Source: a bacterium
GTDB lineage: Bacteria > Latescibacterota > UBA2968 > GCA-2709665
DNA length: 17,381 bases
Assembly: GCA_027619145.1 (NCBI GenBank)
Contig: JAQCGA010000017.1
Span: 1-17,381 of the forward strand
Direction of reading: 5' to 3'
In this document: positions 1-7,761 of the stretch, one piece after another
How positions within the stretch are numbered: the first letter of the stretch is position 1
Layout of the letters: the number at the start of each line of letters is the position of its first letter
The notes under the pieces: model-generated
Database searches by the model: none
The model's input: only the letters and a program-made list of their open reading frames with translations
Told to the model about the DNA's origin: nothing
Translations under genes and position numbers: made by a program

Positions 1-2
1 TA

Positions 3-923
3 CACCAATGCGCTGTGCCCATTCACGAAGAATACGGCGTACCCGGACATCTGGAAGCCGTAGCCGGCCACATCGGTAAAATCCGTAAGATCGGTAACTC
101 CAGCTACAACGGCTTCCGGCACATGAACGGCGAAGAAATGCAGGATATGATCGCACGTGGTTGGGGTGTGGGCAACCACTCCTGGAGCCACGAAGTTATC
201 AAACCGGACATGGTAGACCGCGAACTCCGAGAAGCCAAAGAAGTTCTGGAAGAAGCCATCGACGGTCCCGTGGACTTCTACTGCTCGCCCGGCAACAACA
301 CCAACATGGCCGACCACGTCCTGGAAGCCTGCCGAAAATATGGTTACCTGGGTGCCATGAGCCTTACCGATGCGCTCAACCGTCCCGACGACGAACTCTT
401 CTGGCTCAACCGCACCGCACTCCACGATCAATACTACGAACCCTTCTACAGCGAGTACGACCCCTTCCGCAACATCCGCCACGCGCAAGAAGACGGCGGC
501 TGGATCATTGACTACTGCCACTGTCCACTCGAAGAAGTTGTCCACCGCAACAAAGACTGCTCCGCACCCCAGCTTCGAAGGCGCTTTGAAACCGTCCTCA
601 CCGAAGGAGGAGACAATGTCTGGTGCGCTGTTCCCGAAGAAGTCACCTTCTACCACCTCACCCGACGCCACACAGAAATCGAAACCCTTTCCGAAACCGC
701 CAGTGAAAAACGCTACCGCCTCAAGCTCACCGGCCTCTCCAATCGCGTCACCTGCCGCGCCCTCACCCTGGACGCCGAAGTCCCCGCAGCCTGGTGCCGG
801 TATCCTGTTGTCCACGTCAACAACCAGCCTCGGCCCGCAACCCTCGTCCGGCCTGGTGTGCTACGTATCACCGTGGACGTGGAAGACGGAATAGAAATCG
901 TGTACTCGGCGAATATGAAGTAA
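3..923 (+). CDS. NodB-type polysaccharide deacetylase, 5'-truncated by the window
   Basis: This is a metal-dependent carbohydrate esterase-like protein (NodB/CE4 fold), which usually removes N-acetyl groups from polysaccharide or acts as a related amidohydrolase. The frame is open to the left edge (codons from base 3), so the first candidate start (GTG at 15) is probably internal and the true start lies outside. Counting from that GTG, GNHSWSH at residues 53-59 is the HxxxH metal-binding motif. YCSPGNN at 89-95 sits where motif 3 (R-P-P-Y-G type) is expected but lacks the usual Arg. IDYCHCPL, about 40 percent before the end, fits the C-terminal His motif. The first motif (TFDD) would be upstream, so catalysis cannot be judged. 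The C-terminal ~90 residues look like a small beta domain. The substrate is unknown. The family is fairly sure, the exact function is not. Confidence 0.75.
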   Translation, partial: HQCAVPIHEEYGVPGHLEAVAGHIGKIRKIGNSSYNGFRHMNGEEMQDMIARGWGVGNHSWSHEVIKPDMVDRELREAKEVLEEAIDGPVDFYCSPGNNTNMADHVLEACRKYGYLGAMSLTDALNRPDDELFWLNRTALHDQYYEPFYSEYDPFRNIRHAQEDGGWIIDYCHCPLEEVVHRNKDCSAPQLRRRFETVLTEGGDNVWCAVPEEVTFYHLTRRHTEIETLSETASEKRYRLKLTGLSNRVTCRALTLDAEVPAAWCRYPVVHVNNQPRPATLVRPGVLRITVDVEDGIEIVYSANMK

Positions 924-962
924 GACCTATCGTAGAAAATCACAATATCGAGAAGAAATGAG

Positions 963-1298
963 ATGGTCTCTAAACCTCCCGAAAATCCGCTGGAGTTTAT
1001 TCAGTATTGCGTAAAGCACCGGGCAATTCGCTGGACGTATCATGTCAACATGCGGTTGATGGAAAGATCCATCTCCCGTAAATTTATTCTTGATGCGGTA
1101 AACAGCTATGTAATCATTGAATCGTATCCGAAAGATAAATACCTCCCGAGCTATCTTGTTTATGCCGAATCGGGCAGCGAGATATTTCATATATTGTTCG
1201 CAACAGATGTGGAAGGCAACAACGTTCGCGTGCTTACTGCCTACTATCCTGACCCAGAAGAGTGGCAGACTGATCTGAAAACAAGGAGACACTCCTGA
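963..1298 (+). CDS. DUF4258 family protein, putative toxin of a small TA-like pair
   Basis: A 111-residue protein with the look of the DUF4258 family. The core is an N-terminal helix with YHVNMRLMERSIS (residues ~28-40) followed by a beta-rich part ending in the VRVLTAYYPDPEEW block. The pattern 'H..RM..R.I' then 'V.TVY.P..EEW' is typical of the family, which is often found beside YgiT-type zinc fingers and is widely suspected to be a toxin, with distant similarity to RelE-like folds. A purine-rich GAGAAG (950-955) precedes the ATG by 7 bases. Its stop codon overlaps the start of the next gene by one base (TGATG), so the two are translationally coupled. Base composition is visibly lower in GC than both flanking genes, which suggests acquisition by transfer. 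The toxin role is inference from family and context. Confidence 0.75.
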   Translation: MVSKPPENPLEFIQYCVKHRAIRWTYHVNMRLMERSISRKFILDAVNSYVIIESYPKDKYLPSYLVYAESGSEIFHILFATDVEGNNVRVLTAYYPDPEEWQTDLKTRRHS

Positions 1299-1519
1299 TG
1301 AAATGCCATATTTGTGGAGCAGGTATGAAAACCGTGGTGACTGACCTTCCTTTCAAAGTGAGGGAACAAACAATCGTTATTGTCAAGGCCTTGCCCGTAA
1401 TCCAGTGTACAGGTTGCTGTGAATACCTGTTGGATGATCCGGTAATGAAACGGGTGGAAGAAATTCTCGAAAAAGTAGACACAACTGCTGAATTGGAAGT
1501 CATTAGATACGCGGCATAA
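1298..1519 (+). CDS. YgiT/MqsA N-terminal-type zinc finger protein, putative antitoxin
   Basis: A 73-residue protein with C3-x-x-C6 and C37-x-x-C40 (plus C41), the four-cysteine zinc site of YgiT-type fingers, as in the N-terminal domain of the MqsA antitoxin. The middle part (VREQTIVIVKALPVIQC) is the usual small beta hairpin between the two Cys pairs. The C-terminal helix (VEEILEKVDTTAELEVIRYA) is too short to hold the Xre-like DNA-binding domain of full MqsA, so autoregulation through this protein is not evident. It starts on the last base of the upstream stop codon with a good Shine-Dalgarno AAGGAG (1283-1288). Pairing with DUF4258 in this order is a recurring arrangement; the antitoxin role is inferred. 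Confidence 0.8.
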   Translation: MKCHICGAGMKTVVTDLPFKVREQTIVIVKALPVIQCTGCCEYLLDDPVMKRVEEILEKVDTTAELEVIRYAA

Positions 1520-1527
1520 CAAACGAT

Positions 1528-2760
1528 ATGCTCACCTCAGACCTCCTCCTCACCCGCAAACGCGGCCCCTACATCGAACCCCGGTACGTAGACGTCCGAG
1601 CCGAACACAACGTCGCCCTCGCCCAGGAACTCATCGACATCTTCGAAGCGCACCGGGGCAAAACGCGCGGCGAACTGCGGTCTGCCCTGGATACCCGCGC
1701 CGGGGAAGCCACAGACTATCGCGTACAGCGCGGCCTGGCCAAGCTCCTGGAAGATGACCGTTGCGAATTCCGCATTGCCAGCATCGTCGATCCTCCCGAA
1801 CTTCGCACGCAAATCTTTGCCCTGGCCCGAGAAAATCACCCCGTCGTCCGCGAACCCGACATCATCTACCCTGTTCAGCGTGACCACATCCTCGAACAGG
1901 TCGCCCTGCAACATCAAACGTCGTCAGAAGAAATCGCCCGCAGCCTGTACGCAGACCTGGCAGAAAACCACATTCTGGACACGTTCGAAGCAACCGCTCC
2001 ACACTGGTTGCTCACCCGATATAACGTCGCACTGGCCCAGGCCATGTTCTACCGCTGCGCTCGTATGCGCCTCTCGGTGCACCGTAACCTGCCCGTACGC
2101 TACAAACAACTCTTCAAATTCATCAAATTCTTCCACCTCATTCACGACATTCGCGGAGACCGGGATGCTGGTTATGAAATCGTCCTGGACGGCCCGGTCA
2201 GCATGTTCCGCCTCTCCCAGAAATACGGCATCAAACTCGCTGTCTTCCTACCCGCACTCTTGCTATGCACCCGCTGGAAAATGGAAGCAGAAATCTCACT
2301 CTCCAACGACCGGGAAGGCCTCTTTGTCCTGGACGAAAACCACGGCCTCGTCTCCCATTACAAAGACCAGACCATGTACGACTCCCTCCTGGAAGAGACC
2401 TTCGCCACCCGCTTTGAAAAAACAAAAACCGACTGGACCCTGGAGCGCGAAACCGAAATCGTGAACCTCAAAAACACCGTCTTCATCCCGGACTTCGCCT
2501 TCCGCCACCCGGACGGCCGCACCGCCCTGCTCGAAATTGTTGGCTTCTGGCACCCGGACTATCTGCGCCGAAAACTCGACAAGCTACGCCGCGCAAACCG
2601 CCGAGACCTCGTGGTTGCCGTCTCCCGAGACCTCAACGTAGAAGAAAAAGACTTCGAAAACATCCCCGGCCATGTCTTCTTTTTTAAAAACCGCATCCAA
2701 CCCAAAGAAGTTATCGAACGCCTGGATGCCATCCGTCCAGAAGATTGTGTACAGGATTGA
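1528..2760 (+). CDS. Bax1/DUF790 family nuclease (XPB partner)
   Basis: A 410-residue protein of the DUF790 family. In archaea the member Bax1 binds the XPB helicase and acts as a structure-specific DNA nuclease. Visible hallmarks are the N-terminal LLLTRKRGPYIEPRYV (7-21), DGPVSMF (221-227) in the central domain, and a C-terminal PD-(D/E)xK-like nuclease core with P321-D322, E336-I-V-G-F-W and a downstream Lys (K349) in HPDYLRRKL. This is full length for the family. The usual neighbour, an XPB-type DEAD/DEAH helicase, is not in the window; instead the DUF4258/zinc-finger pair sits 8 bases upstream. No clear Shine-Dalgarno precedes the ATG, so translation may depend on coupling to the zinc-finger gene. 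Codon and base composition match the surrounding chromosome rather than the small pair upstream. Confidence 0.88.
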   Translation: MLTSDLLLTRKRGPYIEPRYVDVRAEHNVALAQELIDIFEAHRGKTRGELRSALDTRAGEATDYRVQRGLAKLLEDDRCEFRIASIVDPPELRTQIFALARENHPVVREPDIIYPVQRDHILEQVALQHQTSSEEIARSLYADLAENHILDTFEATAPHWLLTRYNVALAQAMFYRCARMRLSVHRNLPVRYKQLFKFIKFFHLIHDIRGDRDAGYEIVLDGPVSMFRLSQKYGIKLAVFLPALLLCTRWKMEAEISLSNDREGLFVLDENHGLVSHYKDQTMYDSLLEETFATRFEKTKTDWTLERETEIVNLKNTVFIPDFAFRHPDGRTALLEIVGFWHPDYLRRKLDKLRRANRRDLVVAVSRDLNVEEKDFENIPGHVFFFKNRIQPKEVIERLDAIRPEDCVQD

Positions 2761-2785
2761 ATGTACCGCTCACTCCATGTATATT
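2757..2785 (+). promoter_or_regulatory. Candidate sigma-70 type promoter for the M16 peptidase operon
   Basis: TTGAAT (2757-2762, overlapping the bax1 stop codon), a spacer of exactly 17 bases, then TATATT (2780-2785, five of six matches to TATAAT). It would start transcription about 105 bases before the ATG at 2898. The leader also holds a small palindrome AGCAGG-AG-CCTGCT (2846-2859). Prediction only. Confidence 0.4.
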
Positions 2786-2897
2786 TGACTACTCGTTGTA
2801 CAAAAAAATGAAACCCTTTCGGTCTGCTGTCCTTCTAACCAGAAAAGCAGGAGCCTGCTACTTCTCGTTGCCAGACCTCCCACACAAGGAGACATTT

Positions 2898-4256
2898 ATG
2901 CACTCGAAGCGGTTGCTTTTCGCCATTCTTTTGTCTGTCCTACCGGCATCCCTTGCGGTTGCCGCCCAGCAGGGCATCACAAAACGAACCCTTCCAAACG
3001 GTCTGGACGTGATTGCCATCCAGAACCGTGCGGTTCCACTGGTCACCATCGAAGTCGCCGTAAAGAACGGTGCCTTCACCGAGCCTCCGGAGTATGATGG
3101 TCTCTCTCACCTCTATGAACACATGTTCTTCAAAGGCAATCAGGCCATTCCCACCCAGGAAGCTTACATGGACCGGGTGCACGAACTGGGCATGAACTTT
3201 AATGGTACCACCGGCACAGAGCGCGTGAACTACTTCTTTACCCTGCACAAAGACAACCTGCGCGAAGGCCTGGTCTTCATGAAAGATGCCATCCGCTTCC
3301 CGCTTTTTGACCAGACCGAACTGGAAAAAGAACGCGAAGTTGTACTCAGCGAATACGACCGCAACGAATCGCAGCCCCTCTTTTTTCTCCGAAGAGAAAC
3401 CTCCCAGGCTCTCTGGGGAGACTACTACAGCCGGAAAAACTCTATTGGAAATCGAGAAGTCATCCAGACCACCACCCCCGAAAAAATGCGCACCATCCAG
3501 CAGCGGTATTACCACCCCAACAACTCCGCCCTCCTGATCAGCGGCGATATAGACCCTGCCCAGGTATTCCAACTTGCCGAAGAACTCTACGCAGACTGGC
3601 CAGCCGGTCCAAACCCATTCGAGCAACATCCCGTACCTGCGCCAGAACCGCTCTCAGACAACAAGGCCCTCATCGTCAACCGGCCTATTCGTACAGCAGC
3701 AGCCCTCCTTCAGATGATGGGCCCCAGCGTCACCACCGATCCCAAAGCCACCTTCGCGGCAGACGTCTTCTCCTTTATCCTTCAGCAACCCACGTCGGTC
3801 TTCCACAAAAACCTGATCGACTCCGGCCTCGCCGTTCGGGCTTCCATGGGTTATTTTACGCAGGCACACACGGGTCCCATTTACATGCAAATTGTTGCCT
3901 CTCCGGACAAACTTAAAGACGCCGTGGCCGCCCTCTATAAAGAAGTTGATCAGTTCACCAATCCCGAATACTTCACCGATGAGCAGCTCGAAACAGCCAA
4001 AGCAATGCTGGAGACTTCGGAAATCTTCGGCCGCGAGAAACCCAGTGACTTTGTGCACACCGTCTCCTTCTGGTGGGCAGTAGCGGGCCTGGACTATTAT
4101 GACAATTACGTGCAGAACCTGCGCGCCGTCACCCGGCAAGACATCCACAACTACCTGAACACCTACGTCATAAACAAACCCTTTGTGATTGGTGCGCTCC
4201 TGTCCGAAGAAAACCAGACCCAGATTGCCCTCAAGGAGGAGGACCTGCTTCCATGA
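2898..4256 (+). CDS. Exported M16 zinc peptidase, catalytic subunit
   Basis: A 452-residue insulinase/processing-peptidase family (M16B) protein. The ATG at 2898 is preferred over an upstream GTG at 2745 because it has AAGGAG (2886-2891) six bases before it and starts a clean signal peptide (MHSKRLL, hydrophobic core, cleavage near AVAA, residues ~20-23), placing the enzyme in the periplasm. The inverted zinc motif H71-L-Y-E74-H75 is intact, and the distal ligand E152 lies 77 residues after H75, the standard spacing. Length is normal for one M16B subunit (two repeated half-domains, the second from about residue 240). The gene overlaps the next by ATGA, so both are made together, most likely as a heterodimeric clamshell peptidase that degrades peptides. 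The specific substrate is unknown. Confidence 0.93.
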   Translation: MHSKRLLFAILLSVLPASLAVAAQQGITKRTLPNGLDVIAIQNRAVPLVTIEVAVKNGAFTEPPEYDGLSHLYEHMFFKGNQAIPTQEAYMDRVHELGMNFNGTTGTERVNYFFTLHKDNLREGLVFMKDAIRFPLFDQTELEKEREVVLSEYDRNESQPLFFLRRETSQALWGDYYSRKNSIGNREVIQTTTPEKMRTIQQRYYHPNNSALLISGDIDPAQVFQLAEELYADWPAGPNPFEQHPVPAPEPLSDNKALIVNRPIRTAAALLQMMGPSVTTDPKATFAADVFSFILQQPTSVFHKNLIDSGLAVRASMGYFTQAHTGPIYMQIVASPDKLKDAVAALYKEVDQFTNPEYFTDEQLETAKAMLETSEIFGREKPSDFVHTVSFWWAVAGLDYYDNYVQNLRAVTRQDIHNYLNTYVINKPFVIGALLSEENQTQIALKEEDLLP

Positions 4257-5551
4257 AGACTCTTTATTCCGGAATTCTGCTCATCCTGTTGTTTGCCACC
4301 TCGGTTCCTGCAAACACAGCCGTTTCTAAATTCCGCATAGACGGCCTGGACGTTCTTCTCAAGCGCGTCGAAAATACCCCAGTGGTGTCTGCCGTCCTCT
4401 ACCTCAAAGGCGGCAGCGCCGTCCTGAAACCCGAGCAGGCTGGCATCGAACAATTCCTCTTCACAGTTGCCCAGCGCGGCACCCGAAATTATCCCAAAGA
4501 CAAACTCAACGCCGCACTCGCCCGAATGGGCACCCAGATTGGAGCAGATGCCCAGTTCGACTATACCGGCCTGACCATGCAGTGCCTGCGTGAACACTTC
4601 GACAACTCCTGGTCCATCTTTGCCGATGTCGTTCAATACCCCGTCCTGGACAGCACCGAAGTGGAACGCGTGCGCGAACAGATGCTCACTGCACTCAAAC
4701 AGGAAACCGAAAATCCAGACGACTACGTCTCCCGTATTGCCAACGACCTGCTTTTTGCCGGGCATCCCTACGAAGTGTACCGGAACGGATCTGAAACCTC
4801 CGTCTCTGCCATCACCCGGCAGGACCTGCGAGCCTATCACCGACAGCGCCTTTCCAGATCTCGAATGCTCCTTGTTGTCGTAGGGGACCTGGACGAGAAA
4901 ACCTTGAAGCAAAAAATCAAATCCTCTCTCACCGTACTGCGCAAAGGCAAATACAGCCCACCCAATCTGCCCGCCCTCCTGGCTCGAGATCAGGCCAATG
5001 CACAGGTCGTTGAACGTCAGATTCCCACCAATTACGTAATCGGTTACTACCCGGCGCCCGGCCTCACTTCGCCGGATTTTTATCCTTTCATGATTGCCAC
5101 CCGCCTCCTGCGAGACTGGCTCTGGGAAGAAGTGCGCACCAAACGCAACCTCAGCTATGCCGTCAGCTCCGGCTACTCCCAGCGCACCACCAACTTCGGG
5201 TACCTCTATTTCAACGCCGTGGAACCAGACACCACGCTCAAAGTCTCCTTCGAACAGGTCCGGAAACTCCAGAACGAACCGATCTCAAGAAAGGAACTCG
5301 CCGACCAGATTAGCATGTTCATCACCTCCTACTTCCTTCGGCTGGAAACCGCCTCATCTCAGAACGAATTTCTGGCCCGCTACGAACTCATGGGCAACGG
5401 ATGGGAAGACACAGAACGCTTCGTGGACAACCTCCGCCAGGTCACCCCCGAAGACATCCAGCGTGTGGCCCGAAAATACATGCAGCATTACCACTTTGGC
5501 ATTGTCGGAAACCCCGAAAAAATTGACATGGAACTCTTCAAATCCATGTAA
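4253..5551 (+). CDS. Exported M16 peptidase-like, non-catalytic partner subunit
   Basis: A 432-residue M16B protein with a signal peptide (MKTLYSGILLILLFATSVPA). The position of the zinc motif reads E66-Q-F-L69-F70 in place of HxxEH, so it cannot bind zinc in the normal way. The C-terminal half keeps the substrate-binding Arg/Tyr element in RTKRNLSYAVSS (R295/R298 and Y302), which in heterodimeric M16B enzymes is supplied by the inactive subunit. This matches the catalytic subunit encoded just upstream, with which it overlaps by four bases (ATGA). The expected product is a periplasmic two-subunit peptidase of the kind known from Sphingomonas and from mitochondrial processing peptidase. It ends 28 bases before a strong intrinsic terminator. 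Confidence 0.92.
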   Translation: MKTLYSGILLILLFATSVPANTAVSKFRIDGLDVLLKRVENTPVVSAVLYLKGGSAVLKPEQAGIEQFLFTVAQRGTRNYPKDKLNAALARMGTQIGADAQFDYTGLTMQCLREHFDNSWSIFADVVQYPVLDSTEVERVREQMLTALKQETENPDDYVSRIANDLLFAGHPYEVYRNGSETSVSAITRQDLRAYHRQRLSRSRMLLVVVGDLDEKTLKQKIKSSLTVLRKGKYSPPNLPALLARDQANAQVVERQIPTNYVIGYYPAPGLTSPDFYPFMIATRLLRDWLWEEVRTKRNLSYAVSSGYSQRTTNFGYLYFNAVEPDTTLKVSFEQVRKLQNEPISRKELADQISMFITSYFLRLETASSQNEFLARYELMGNGWEDTERFVDNLRQVTPEDIQRVARKYMQHYHFGIVGNPEKIDMELFKSM

Positions 5552-5579
5552 CCAACTTCGTAACCAACTTCTTTCAAAT

Positions 5580-5615
5580 AAAAAAGGCCTCCCGAAAATT
5601 CGGAAGGCCTTTTTT
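5580..5615 (+). terminator. Intrinsic terminator after the M16 operon
   Basis: AAAAAAGGCCT-C-CCG, loop AAAATT, CGG-A-AGGCCTTTTTT: a 14-pair stem with one C/A mismatch, ending in a T6 run. The A6 on the left makes it able to work in both directions, but there is no minus-strand gene ending here. It separates the M16 pair from the downstream methyltransferase gene. Confidence 0.9.
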
Positions 5616-5972
5616 GCATCTGTCCAGCAAACACATCGGGCGGACACACAGGTCCGCCCCTACCCTCTTCGTTCATTCTTTGATCCGTCGTTGCTTTCCT
5701 TTGCGCCTCTGCGCGAGGCCAACTTCTTCATCAACACCTCCAACGGTATCCAGAGTGGGACATTTTTAAAAAAAAGAGACATCTCTGTCTCATATTTCCC
5801 ATCTCTCCATTGTGATGCACTTGATCTACAGTGCAGGAAATATTCGTTTTGTATATATTTCATTGAGTATTTTCCAAATACCCAAACGCGGATCATCACC
5901 TCATTCCTCATTGGCACAAAAATTGTTAAAAATAACAACACCAAATAGCCAGTTGTTCGGATACATTTCTCT
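5616..5972. other. Gene-free spacer with several small inverted repeats
   Basis: About 357 bases with no convincing gene, turning AT-rich towards the right. It holds GGGCGGAC-6-GTCCGCCC (5638-5659), a piece reading tttgcgcctctgcgcgagg (about 5700-5718) that resembles boilerplate repeats dispersed in many environmental genomes, GAGACA-TCTC-TGTCTC (5776-5791), TGCACT-8-AGTGCA (5816-5835) and TTGTTA-AAAA-TAACAA (5923-5938). One or more of the last may be an operator for the following methyltransferase gene. I could not find a clean -35/-10 pair. Confidence 0.6.
5638..5659. repeat. Small palindromic intergenic repeat (REP-like)
   Basis: GGGCGGAC, loop ACACAG, GTCCGCCC followed by CTACC. The perfect 8-bp arms and GC-rich content in an otherwise AT-rich spacer look like a dispersed extragenic palindrome. 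Only one copy is visible here, so being a repeat family is inference. Confidence 0.45.
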
Positions 5973-7133
5973 ATGACTCGAGAAGACCTCCACTATTTTG
6001 TTACGTCCGAAGGACAAAATCTACTTCGGGAGGCCAGAGAAATACCCGGCGACGAACTCACACGCCTTACCCGGTTGAGAAAACGATATGCTCCACAACG
6101 GTGCCGGGCGGCTGTAACGCTGTTAGCCCTCCGTGAACGGGCCACCGCCAAATACACATATGCAAATGAAATGGCCCTGGATCGCGAGGGCCTGGAACAG
6201 GCTTCCGGTGAAACCATAGCAACATACCGCGCAAGACGATACCGCAAAATGAGCTGTATTGCAGACCTTTGCTGCGGTATCGGCGGAGATACCGCAGCTC
6301 TGGCCAAAACAGCAGACGTCATTGCAGTGGACAATAACCCGGACCGAATCGCAATCACCCGGTGGAATACAAAAGTACAGGGCGCAACACACCGTGTCTG
6401 GGGTGTTGCTGCAGATCTTTCGCGCTGGCTGCCAAAAGCCGAAGCCATCTTTATGGACCCTGGCAGGCGTAGAAATAACAGGCGCATTCTCAATCCAATG
6501 GACTACCTCCCACCGCTGGAATTGGCCCGACTCTTAGAAATCACGCCGCATATTGGGGTCAAAGTTGCCCCGGGCATTGCATACGAACACATCCCGGATG
6601 GTTGCGAGGTCGAGTTTATCTCCGAATCTGGTGCCTGCAAAGAAGCCGTCCTCTGGTTCGGCGACCTCCAAACAAGCGTAGCTCGGCGGGCCACAATTCT
6701 GCCTTCAGAGCAAACCCTTGCCTTTCGGCCTTCACCCGAAGCCCCGGTACAGCCGCCTGGCAGGTTTCTCTACGAACCAGATCGGGCTGTGATCCGCGCC
6801 CATCTGATAGACCAGCTTGCCGAAGACCTGGATGCCTGGAAACTGGACCCGGAAGTAGCCTATCTCAGCTCGGATCGCTTGAATAAAACTCCCTTTGCCC
6901 GGGCATTCAGCATTATTGAGGTCTTTCCGTTCAGCTTGAAGCGGCTCCAGAAATACCTGAATGGTGCGCAAATTGGTCGGCTCGAGATCAAAAAACGTCG
7001 TTTCCCTGTAGAACCCGAAACCCTCCGACACCGCCTCAAACTCCGGGGAGATCAGCCAGCCACAATCGTGCTTACCCGGATCAACGAACACCCCACGGTC
7101 CTGGTCTGCCAACCAGAGCCGGTTGCAAACTAA
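5973..7133 (+). CDS. Class I SAM-dependent methyltransferase with THUMP-like C-terminal domain (PG_1098 type)
   Basis: A 386-residue protein in three parts. The N-terminal helical/ferredoxin-like region (1-90) resembles the PG_1098 family. The Rossmann methyltransferase core has motif I at 97-105 (A-D-L-C-C-G-I-G-G), the acidic end of beta-2 at D120 (IAVDNNPDR), and DPGRR at 162-166 as motif IV. A C-terminal domain (about 310-386, with VFPFSLKRLQKYL and GRLEIKKRRFPV) is typical of the THUMP-like domain. The likely role is methylation of RNA, but the target is not established for this family. No Shine-Dalgarno is visible before the ATG at 5973. The gene stands alone between the M16 terminator and the ccm promoter region. 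The family call is confident, the substrate unknown. Confidence 0.85.
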   Translation: MTREDLHYFVTSEGQNLLREAREIPGDELTRLTRLRKRYAPQRCRAAVTLLALRERATAKYTYANEMALDREGLEQASGETIATYRARRYRKMSCIADLCCGIGGDTAALAKTADVIAVDNNPDRIAITRWNTKVQGATHRVWGVAADLSRWLPKAEAIFMDPGRRRNNRRILNPMDYLPPLELARLLEITPHIGVKVAPGIAYEHIPDGCEVEFISESGACKEAVLWFGDLQTSVARRATILPSEQTLAFRPSPEAPVQPPGRFLYEPDRAVIRAHLIDQLAEDLDAWKLDPEVAYLSSDRLNKTPFARAFSIIEVFPFSLKRLQKYLNGAQIGRLEIKKRRFPVEPETLRHRLKLRGDQPATIVLTRINEHPTVLVCQPEPVAN

Positions 7134-7167
7134 CGCAGAAACTGCCGAAAAACCTTTTGGAATTGGG

Positions 7168-7196
7168 TTGTCACATCCAGCCTTTCTGTTTATCTT
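7168..7196 (+). promoter_or_regulatory. Candidate sigma-70 type promoter for the ccm operon
   Basis: TTGTCA (7168-7173, five of six matches), a 17-base spacer, TATCTT (7191-7196, four of six), about 100 bases before the ccmE ATG. Just after it AACCCTT (7198-7204) and AAGGGTT (7218-7224) form a 7-bp inverted repeat with a 13-base loop in the predicted leader, a possible operator or leader hairpin. Prediction only. Confidence 0.45.
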
Positions 7197-7293
7197 TAAC
7201 CCTTTAGACACAGCAAGAAGGGTTCACCTCAGACTCACCTGGGCGGCATCCGTTTGCCCGGAGAAACACTGCCCGAAGCGAAGGAGTTATCAT

Positions 7294-7761
7294 ATGGCAA
7301 GCAGAAAAGTCAAACTGATGGCCGGATTCACCGTAATCGGTGTCTGCCTGCTTTACCTGGTCGTCTCCGGCTTCCAGAAAACGGCAATGTATTATTTTAC
7401 GGTCACGGAACTGGAAGCCCGTGAAACCGAATTCGTGGGCAAACGTATCAAACTGGCCGGCAAGGTTGTACCCGGCTCCATCCAGAAACTGACCAGCGAC
7501 CGGTACGTAGAATTTCAAATATGGGAGCCCGTAGAAGGTGCCGAAGGCACTTTTTCGGACAAACGTACCGTCCGCTACCGGGGCCTTGTACCCGACACGT
7601 TCCGCGACGAAGCAGATGTGGTCCTGGAAGGCAAAACCGGTTCCGACGGCGTCTTCGTTGCCGAAACCCTCTTGGCAAAATGCCCTTCCAAATACGAGGG
7701 CCAGTCCTACGACGATATGAAAAAAACCCACAACCAGGACGAATCCGGAAAAACTTACTGA
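7294..7761 (+). CDS. ccmE: CcmE heme chaperone, cysteine (CxxxY) variant
   Basis: A 155-residue periplasmic heme chaperone of System I cytochrome c maturation, which takes heme from CcmABCD and passes it to CcmF/H. The ATG at 7294 is chosen because AAGGAG (7281-7286) lies 7 bases before it and it gives the normal N-terminal anchor (residues 8-26); an in-frame GTG at 7123 would add 57 unlikely residues. The OB-fold region follows (V37-TEL, VGKRIKLAGKVVPGS, VRYRGLVPDTFRD, DVVLEGK). At the heme-attachment site the sequence is LLAK-C130-PSK-Y134: the usual His is Cys, while Tyr is kept. CxxxY CcmE is known from archaea and from Desulfovibrio, where the Cys binds heme. The stop codon TGA is the first three bases of a TGACCCC repeat array. 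Confidence 0.93.
   Translation: MASRKVKLMAGFTVIGVCLLYLVVSGFQKTAMYYFTVTELEARETEFVGKRIKLAGKVVPGSIQKLTSDRYVEFQIWEPVEGAEGTFSDKRTVRYRGLVPDTFRDEADVVLEGKTGSDGVFVAETLLAKCPSKYEGQSYDDMKKTHNQDESGKTY

Noticed and set aside
2745..2897. GTG-initiated 51-residue extension of the first M16 protein
   Set aside because: It would place residues before a perfect signal peptide; the ATG at 2898 has a proper Shine-Dalgarno.
5768..5791. Minus-strand terminator (GAGACA-4-TGTCTC then T8)
   Set aside because: The shape fits, but only a 6-bp AT/GC mixed stem and no minus-strand gene upstream to terminate; left as an inverted repeat only.
5660..5944. 94-residue minus-strand frame in the 5616-5972 spacer
   Set aside because: No recognisable domain; its end is derived from the boilerplate repeat; it crosses several palindromes.
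5094..5948. 284-residue + strand frame overlapping the second M16 gene and spacer
   Set aside because: Wrong-frame reading of the M16 gene (Ser/Thr/Pro rich) that runs through the terminator and spacer; no ribosome site, no domain.
7123..7293. 57-residue N-terminal extension of CcmE from a GTG
   Set aside because: It would overlap the methyltransferase end and hold the predicted promoter; ATG 7294 has AAGGAG and begins the membrane anchor.
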